From: Gammaproteobacteria bacterium
GTDB taxonomy: Bacteria > Pseudomonadota > Gammaproteobacteria > Pseudomonadales > Pseudohongiellaceae
DNA: 18,985 nt
Direction of reading: 5' to 3'
Assembly (NCBI GenBank): GCA_003451715.1
Contig: DMJN01000198.1
Span: 1-18,985, forward strand
The notes below the pieces were generated by a model. That model did not search any database. It was not told the origin of the DNA and worked only from the letters and a program-made list of their open reading frames with translations. Positions 15,250 through 18,985 of this stretch are shown piece after piece; within the stretch, counting starts at the first letter, position 1, and each line of letters starts with the position of its first letter. The translations under genes were made by a program, and so were the position numbers.

Positions 15250-16265
15250 TCACATCCCCTGATAAATCTTGCCGCCGCTACCAGCCACCCAGGGTATACC
15301 ATAGGGATCCACGCTCACCTGTCGGGCACTGCCATGCACCTGGATCCAATCATAACCACTCCAGCGGTAGATGCCATGGCCGCCGCTGCCACCGCTGGTG
15401 CCGATGATCCAGACCGAGCCGTCAGCACCAATGCCGATATCCCGAGCGGAACTGGGACGCCTGATCCACATGCCATCAATGAGTTCGTAGATATCGTTGG
15501 AATTGTCGATTACCCAGGGTGTGCCGTAGGGATCGACGTCTATCCGCACTGCGGAACCAGAGGTTCGATCCCAACTCACCCCATTCCATCTGAAGATTCC
15601 TCCGCCAGCAGCAACCCAGATCGACCCATCGGCCACTATGCCAATATCGCGGGCATCCCCTTGCATCTGCTGCCAATCGCCGTTCACCCACTGGTGAATC
15701 TGATGCTTGTCGTTCACAACCCAGGGAGTCCCGTCGGGTTCCACATCGATGCGCACGGCGGCCCCGTGAACCCGCTGCCAGCGTGATCCGGCCCAATAAT
15801 AGATTCCGAATCCCCCCGACCGCTCATCGGTACCGATAACCCATACCGAGCCATCGGCCCCGATGCCGATATCGGAAGCCTCTCCCTGGAGGCGATTCCA
15901 TACAGGCTGGACGATGAGTTGACTGTCCTCTATGGGGTCGGCATAGCTTCCCCAGTTTATTAGCTCGAGTTCACTATCACTCAGTAGCTGAAATTCAGCC
16001 CAATAGGATAATCCATCGATAAGAATTTCCGGAATATAGAGTATGCCCTGCTCCAAGCTGCTGGCTATCAGTGCGTCGTGTTGAGTCACCTTGATTGTCG
16101 CCAGCAATTCCAGCTGAATTGGATCTGAATCGGGGATGATTAGAAATTCTGCCGAGTAGTATGTGTTGGCAGCAGTAAGGTAAGGACATAAAGGATGTCG
16201 TCGATCACGTTGGCTTGCTGAGAAACTGCTGGCCAACTCAAGCTCATGAACAGAACCCGCAGCAT
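15250..16265 (-). pseudogene. Secreted tectonin-type beta-propeller gene with a 1-base frameshift
   Basis: The long frame (from 16236, TTG) lacks a plausible start. In the next frame, the ATG at 16265 gives a signal peptide (MLRVLFMSLSWPAVS) followed by QQANVIDDILYV. Adding one C to the CC at 16184-16185 (minus strand) joins the frames and yields ILYVPYLTAANTYYSAEF, which aligns without gaps to a second module in the same protein, ILYIPEILIDGLSYWAEF. After these two modules (about 100 residues) comes a propeller of six tectonin-like blades, alternating between a DIGIGADGSVW type and a RIDVDPYGTPW type, each with the aromatic IYRWSG-like strand. Tectonin propellers commonly bind surface glycans or lipopolysaccharide; that role here is inference. 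The stop is at 15250, before the DUF4097-like gene. Confidence 0.7.
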
Positions 16266-16592
16266 GCCGTTCAATTGCCCGGGCGGTGCATGTGTGTGGC
16301 TATTCTGCTGCAAAAGGTTTCCTGTGGCAGATTCGGCGCTGTGGCCAGTAGGACCTTACTGTAGTCACATCCGCCTGAATGGGAGATTAATGCCCTATGA
16401 TCTTCGAAGCATTCCTTTAGAATCGGCAGGCAATCCGGAAATCGGTATTACCGCGGTTTCTCCACAAATAGCTCAATTCCTGCCTCAAAGTGCAGACAAA
16501 AGAAACACAGGGCGTGGTTTTAAGCCGCTTCGATAAATGAAGCAGCACAACTGCCTGACTGCAGTCTCCCTTTCCGCTGATGGCCAAGAGTA
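16266..16592. other. 327-base divergent intergenic region
   Basis: This lies between the tectonin-like gene (leftward) and the MscS gene (rightward) and should hold both promoters, but I could not identify a convincing -35/-10 pair for either. Frames of 60-96 codons on both strands have no ribosome binding site and no motif and look like chance. A small hairpin GCTTC-GATAAAT-GAAGC occurs near 16528. No RNA gene was recognised. Confidence 0.5.
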
Positions 16593-17672
16593 ATGTTTCA
16601 AGAATTCCAGTCTGCAATCCTGCCTTTTCTGACTATCTTCGGTGATGACCTTTACATACAGGCACTGCTGGCAATGGCGCTGGCTTTGCTGGCCGCCCTG
16701 GTCTTTAACCGTGTCATCATCAGTGGCCTGAAAAAGCTGGCGGCACGCACCAGTCTCGATCTTGATGACCATTTTATAGATTTGTTACATGCGCCTATCT
16801 ACTACAGCATCTTGCTGCTGGGGATCGCCAGTGCCACGCTGATTCTGTCTCCACCGACATTGACGCTTAACATTCTCTTTTCCCTGATCCAGTCTCTTGC
16901 CATCATCATATGGGTGGTTTTCTTTCTGCGTGGCAATCGCATCCTGCTGACGCGTATTTCAAGAATCGAGAATCGCTTGAAAATTGTTCACCATCAGACG
17001 TTGCCGCTGTTTCTGAATCTGTTCAATATCATTATTGTCGTGCTGACTGTCTATCTCCTATTCTCTGCCTGGAATATCGACATGACGGCCTGGCTGGCCT
17101 CGGCAGGCATTGTCGGTATCGCAGTAGGCTTTGCCGCCAAGGACACCCTTGCGAACCTATTTTCCGGTGTGTTTATCCTCGCGGATGCTCCCTATAAGAT
17201 TGGCGACTTCATCGTGCTCGAAAGGGGCGAGCGCGGTGCAGTGACCCACATCGGTATCCGCAGTACTCGCATACTCACTCGCGCCGATGTGGAAGTGACC
17301 ATCCCCAACTCGGTCATGGGTAATAGCAAGATTACCAACGAGTCGGGTGGCCCCTACGAAAAATACCGCTGCCATGTTTCAGTCGGTGTCGCCTACGGCT
17401 CGGACATCGACAAGGTGCGTGAATTACTTACTTCTATTGCTCAGGCAGAAGAATTGGTCTGTACAGATCCCGAACCGCGGGTGCGGTTTCGCCTCTTCGG
17501 TGCATCCAGCCTGGATTTCGATCTCCAGGTCTGGATTCAGAAACCGGTAATGCGCGGTTCCGTCGTGGATAGTTTGAATAGCGAGATTTATCGGAAGTTT
17601 AACCAACACGGCATAGAGATTCCTTATTCAAAACAAGATTTGTACATCAAGGAATTGCCTGCAGGGGAATAG
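16593..17672 (+). CDS. Small-conductance mechanosensitive channel, MscS family
   Basis: Inner-membrane tension-gated channel that releases solutes on hypo-osmotic shock. The 359-residue protein has an N-terminal helix (about 20-45), two further membrane pairs (70-115, 138-160), and the pore helix TM3, AWLASAGIVGIAVGFAAKDTLANLFSGVFI (166-195), with the small-residue packing pattern and the AKDTLANLFSG kink of the family. The following beta-domain is marked by DAPYKIGDFIVL, VTHIGIRSTRI and VEVTIPNSVMGNSKITN, then the alpha/beta C-terminal domain (HVSVGVAYGSDIDKVRELL). It has two extra N-terminal helices compared with E. coli MscS (286 aa), as in many YnaI/YbdG-sized homologues. AAGAG lies just before the ATG at 16593. 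A strong hairpin follows 70 bases after its stop. Confidence 0.92.
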   Translation: MFQEFQSAILPFLTIFGDDLYIQALLAMALALLAALVFNRVIISGLKKLAARTSLDLDDHFIDLLHAPIYYSILLLGIASATLILSPPTLTLNILFSLIQSLAIIIWVVFFLRGNRILLTRISRIENRLKIVHHQTLPLFLNLFNIIIVVLTVYLLFSAWNIDMTAWLASAGIVGIAVGFAAKDTLANLFSGVFILADAPYKIGDFIVLERGERGAVTHIGIRSTRILTRADVEVTIPNSVMGNSKITNESGGPYEKYRCHVSVGVAYGSDIDKVRELLTSIAQAEELVCTDPEPRVRFRLFGASSLDFDLQVWIQKPVMRGSVVDSLNSEIYRKFNQHGIEIPYSKQDLYIKELPAGE

Positions 17673-17743
17673 GCCCCGTAAGCGCAGCAGGGTATAAGAT
17701 CAAGCGTCGTCAAGATCGAGCGTCACGTCCCCTTAAACGACAA

Positions 17744-17777
17744 ACGCCCCGGACCGGTTATCACCGGTCCGGGGCGT
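17744..17777. terminator. Bidirectional hairpin terminator
   Basis: A perfect 15-base stem (17744-17758 with 17763-17777, GC-rich core GCCCCGGACCGG) closes a four-base TATC loop between the convergent MscS and secreted-protein genes. T runs on both sides are poor (TTTGTCGTTT follows on the minus strand), so it may act bidirectionally through stem strength or protect 3' ends. Confidence 0.75.
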
Positions 17778-17803
17778 CATCCCCTGCTAAGTGCAGGTTA
17801 AAC

Positions 17804-18724
17804 TCAGGGCGTCACCGTTACCGGTATATACCCGTTCGTCCAGCAGCACTGATTGTCGAACCTGCTGTCCGGTGCCGCGAAATTATCGACCCGCAGCCGA
17901 ACGACATATTCACCCGGTTCCGAAAACGTGGCTTGTGTCGTCACTTCGGTCCAGTCGCTATCGCCGCCCTCACCCGCTTGCACCCTGTTACGACCAAGTG
18001 TGCTCTGGGGTTCGAATTCGGGTCTGGCCATAGCCGGTCCCTGATGCAGGATCCATTCTGTACCCACCGGGAAGTAATTGCTGTCAAGATCGTAACCGGC
18101 TCGCTCGCCGTTATCTCTTACGAAGGCCGACAAGGTCACTGGGGTCCCAACTGACGCATTTACCCGGGGACCCATGACTCCCTCGCGGCCGTAGCCTTCA
18201 GGCCCACCCGGGGTGAATTGAACACCTGGATTCAACGAGCCGAGCGCTCTTACTGCTGAGCTCATCTCGTAGGCTATGGATGCGGCTCGTCCAGGCACTG
18301 AGTAGCTGTGCCCTGCGTGAGACAAGGTCCACACAATCTCAGTTCCGGCCATGCCAGCCGGTACCGTGACGGCGAACGCTCCCCTTTCACGAATACCCGT
18401 CAGGCCGAACCGCCTGTACACCGGGAAGTGCGAGGGTTGCACCCCATCGAACTGCACCGGACGGATGTAGTTGTTGGGGCCGAGCGGGATGTCAACGATC
18501 TCATCCGTGTTCCGGTTCATGAAGCCGAAGACCATCGTGACTGAGCCGTCACCATTGTCTATCCAGCCATCAAAGAACGGCGCTACGAGATCACCGCTCT
18601 TTTGAAACTGGGCTAAGGGGTAGTCACGCAAGTTGGCTGGTAGTTGTGCATAGAGAGGCGCAGCGATCAGTCCCATTAGCAGAACTGCGAAAGCCCCGGC
18701 TACAAGCCGTTTAAACCTGCTCAT
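17804..18724 (-). CDS. Secreted protein of unknown function with PKD-like C-terminus
   Basis: I do not recognise a named family. The 306-residue product has a clear signal peptide (MSRFKRLVAGAFAVLLMGLIAAPLYA, cleavage after residue 26). The mature part begins LPANLRDYPLAQF and contains FFDGWIDNGDGSVTMVFGFMNRN, then a middle region (ATEIVWTLSH-like, GHSYSVPGRA), and from about 190 a beta-rich domain ending in GEYVVRLRVDNFA and DNQCCWTNGYIPVTVTP. The GEYVVRLRVDN pattern is that of PKD-type immunoglobulin folds. C293-C294 near the end are the only cysteine pair and could bind metal or form a disulfide. The ATG at 18724 follows AAGGAG and overlaps the upstream gene's TGA by one base (TGATG), so the two are translationally coupled and probably act together in the periplasm. 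Confidence 0.75.
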   Translation of the reverse strand: MSRFKRLVAGAFAVLLMGLIAAPLYAQLPANLRDYPLAQFQKSGDLVAPFFDGWIDNGDGSVTMVFGFMNRNTDEIVDIPLGPNNYIRPVQFDGVQPSHFPVYRRFGLTGIRERGAFAVTVPAGMAGTEIVWTLSHAGHSYSVPGRAASIAYEMSSAVRALGSLNPGVQFTPGGPEGYGREGVMGPRVNASVGTPVTLSAFVRDNGERAGYDLDSNYFPVGTEWILHQGPAMARPEFEPQSTLGRNRVQAGEGGDSDWTEVTTQATFSEPGEYVVRLRVDNFAAPDSRFDNQCCWTNGYIPVTVTP

Positions 18725-18985
18725 CAGAATCTCCTTCTTTGTGAGGCATTAGGCCTCTCTTCACCGCGCTCCGCGAGCAGCTGCTCGTAACCCTCTTCGT
18801 CCAGATGGGTGACGGCGATCCAGGCATGGGACATCTCATCGGTTGTCCTCTGGCCCATACCAACCCACTGATCCGGATCTGGATTAAGCGGATTATCCGC
18901 GCTGTTGTCGTACCATGCGGTCAGAATGATGGTCGCATTGGCCGGTACCAGCGGTTGGGAGCCTTCATCGTAGATGTGGCTGTGG
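18724..18985 (-). CDS. 3' end of a copper type II monooxygenase-like protein gene
   Basis: The frame enters from the right edge and encodes the last 86 residues before a TGA at 18724-18726. The fragment reads HSHIYDEGSQPLVP, then TIILTAWYDNSADNPLNPDPDQWVGMG and TTDEMSHAWIAVTHLDEE. The YDNSA-NP-NPDP segment followed by an acidic TxDEM motif resembles the end of the copper type II, ascorbate-dependent monooxygenase C-terminal domain seen in bacterial exported proteins, which supports but does not prove that assignment. The catalytic and metal-binding parts lie outside the window. It is the upstream partner of the secreted protein, with a one-base stop/start overlap. Confidence 0.6.
   Translation of the reverse strand, partial: HSHIYDEGSQPLVPANATIILTAWYDNSADNPLNPDPDQWVGMGQRTTDEMSHAWIAVTHLDEEGYEQLLAERGEERPNASQRRRF

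Noticed and set aside
15334-15786. 150-codon plus-strand frame opposite the propeller gene, rich in Ala, Pro, Asp and Ile
   Set aside because: It is an antisense reading of the repeated blades, whose period keeps all frames open; no start signal.
16246-16536. 96-codon plus-strand frame upstream of the MscS gene
   Set aside because: No ribosome binding site, no motif, and it overlaps the proposed signal-peptide region of the tectonin gene on the other strand.
17744-17777. Possible CRISPR or transposon end because of the long perfect inverted repeat
   Set aside because: Only one copy, no spacers, no transposase and no target-site duplication seen; a terminator or extragenic palindrome explains it better.

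Overview
The window looks like chromosomal DNA of a free-living, probably aquatic, gammaproteobacterium. The best lineage evidence is the CysB regulator, which has the same length (324 aa) and architecture as enterobacterial CysB, together with MsrA, GlpE and an APS-reductase-type CysH of the Pseudomonas kind. The genus cannot be fixed from the sequence. I see no rRNA, tRNA, insertion sequence, prophage gene or CRISPR array.

Layout. 1-2270 is a sulfur block: the 3' end of cysH, convergent cysB, then a TauE/SafE-type sulfite exporter divergent from cysB across an AT-rich inverted repeat. 2312-5171 holds housekeeping genes: a cytosolic 5'-nucleotidase, a divergent patatin-like lipase, and msrA overlapping the lipase tail to tail. 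5371-8360 is an exported epoxide-hydrolase-family enzyme followed closely by an AbgT-family transporter. 8666-9578 is an SMP-30/gluconolactonase-like lipoprotein gene broken by a frameshift. 9756-10494 carries a small four-helix membrane protein and glpE. 10681-12201 is a MerR-HTH / PAS-like / class IIIb adenylate cyclase fusion with its own recognisable promoter and a nearby palindrome. 12307-13722 is an NhaC-type Na+/H+ antiporter.

13810-14052 is a leader-like region with a 21-codon ORF behind a strong ribosome binding site and then a textbook intrinsic terminator that ends four bases before the start of a DUF1801 gene. 14521-16265 contains two leftward genes for exported beta-structured proteins: a DUF4097-like protein and a tectonin-type beta-propeller, the latter broken by an apparent one-base deletion. 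16593-17672 is an MscS-family channel, followed by a strong bidirectional hairpin terminator. 17804-18985 is a leftward pair at the right edge: an uncharacterised secreted protein translationally coupled to the 3' end of a gene resembling the C-terminal part of copper type II monooxygenase-like proteins.

How it fits together. CysH, CysB, the exporter and GlpE all belong to sulfur metabolism, though GlpE lies 8 kb away and may be unrelated. MscS, the NhaC antiporter and MsrA fit osmotic, ionic and oxidative stress. The most interesting items are the cyclase fusion, the terminator-leader in front of DUF1801, and two genes whose reading frames are restored by very small insertions. The two frameshifts may be real pseudogenisation or consensus errors; reads are needed to decide.
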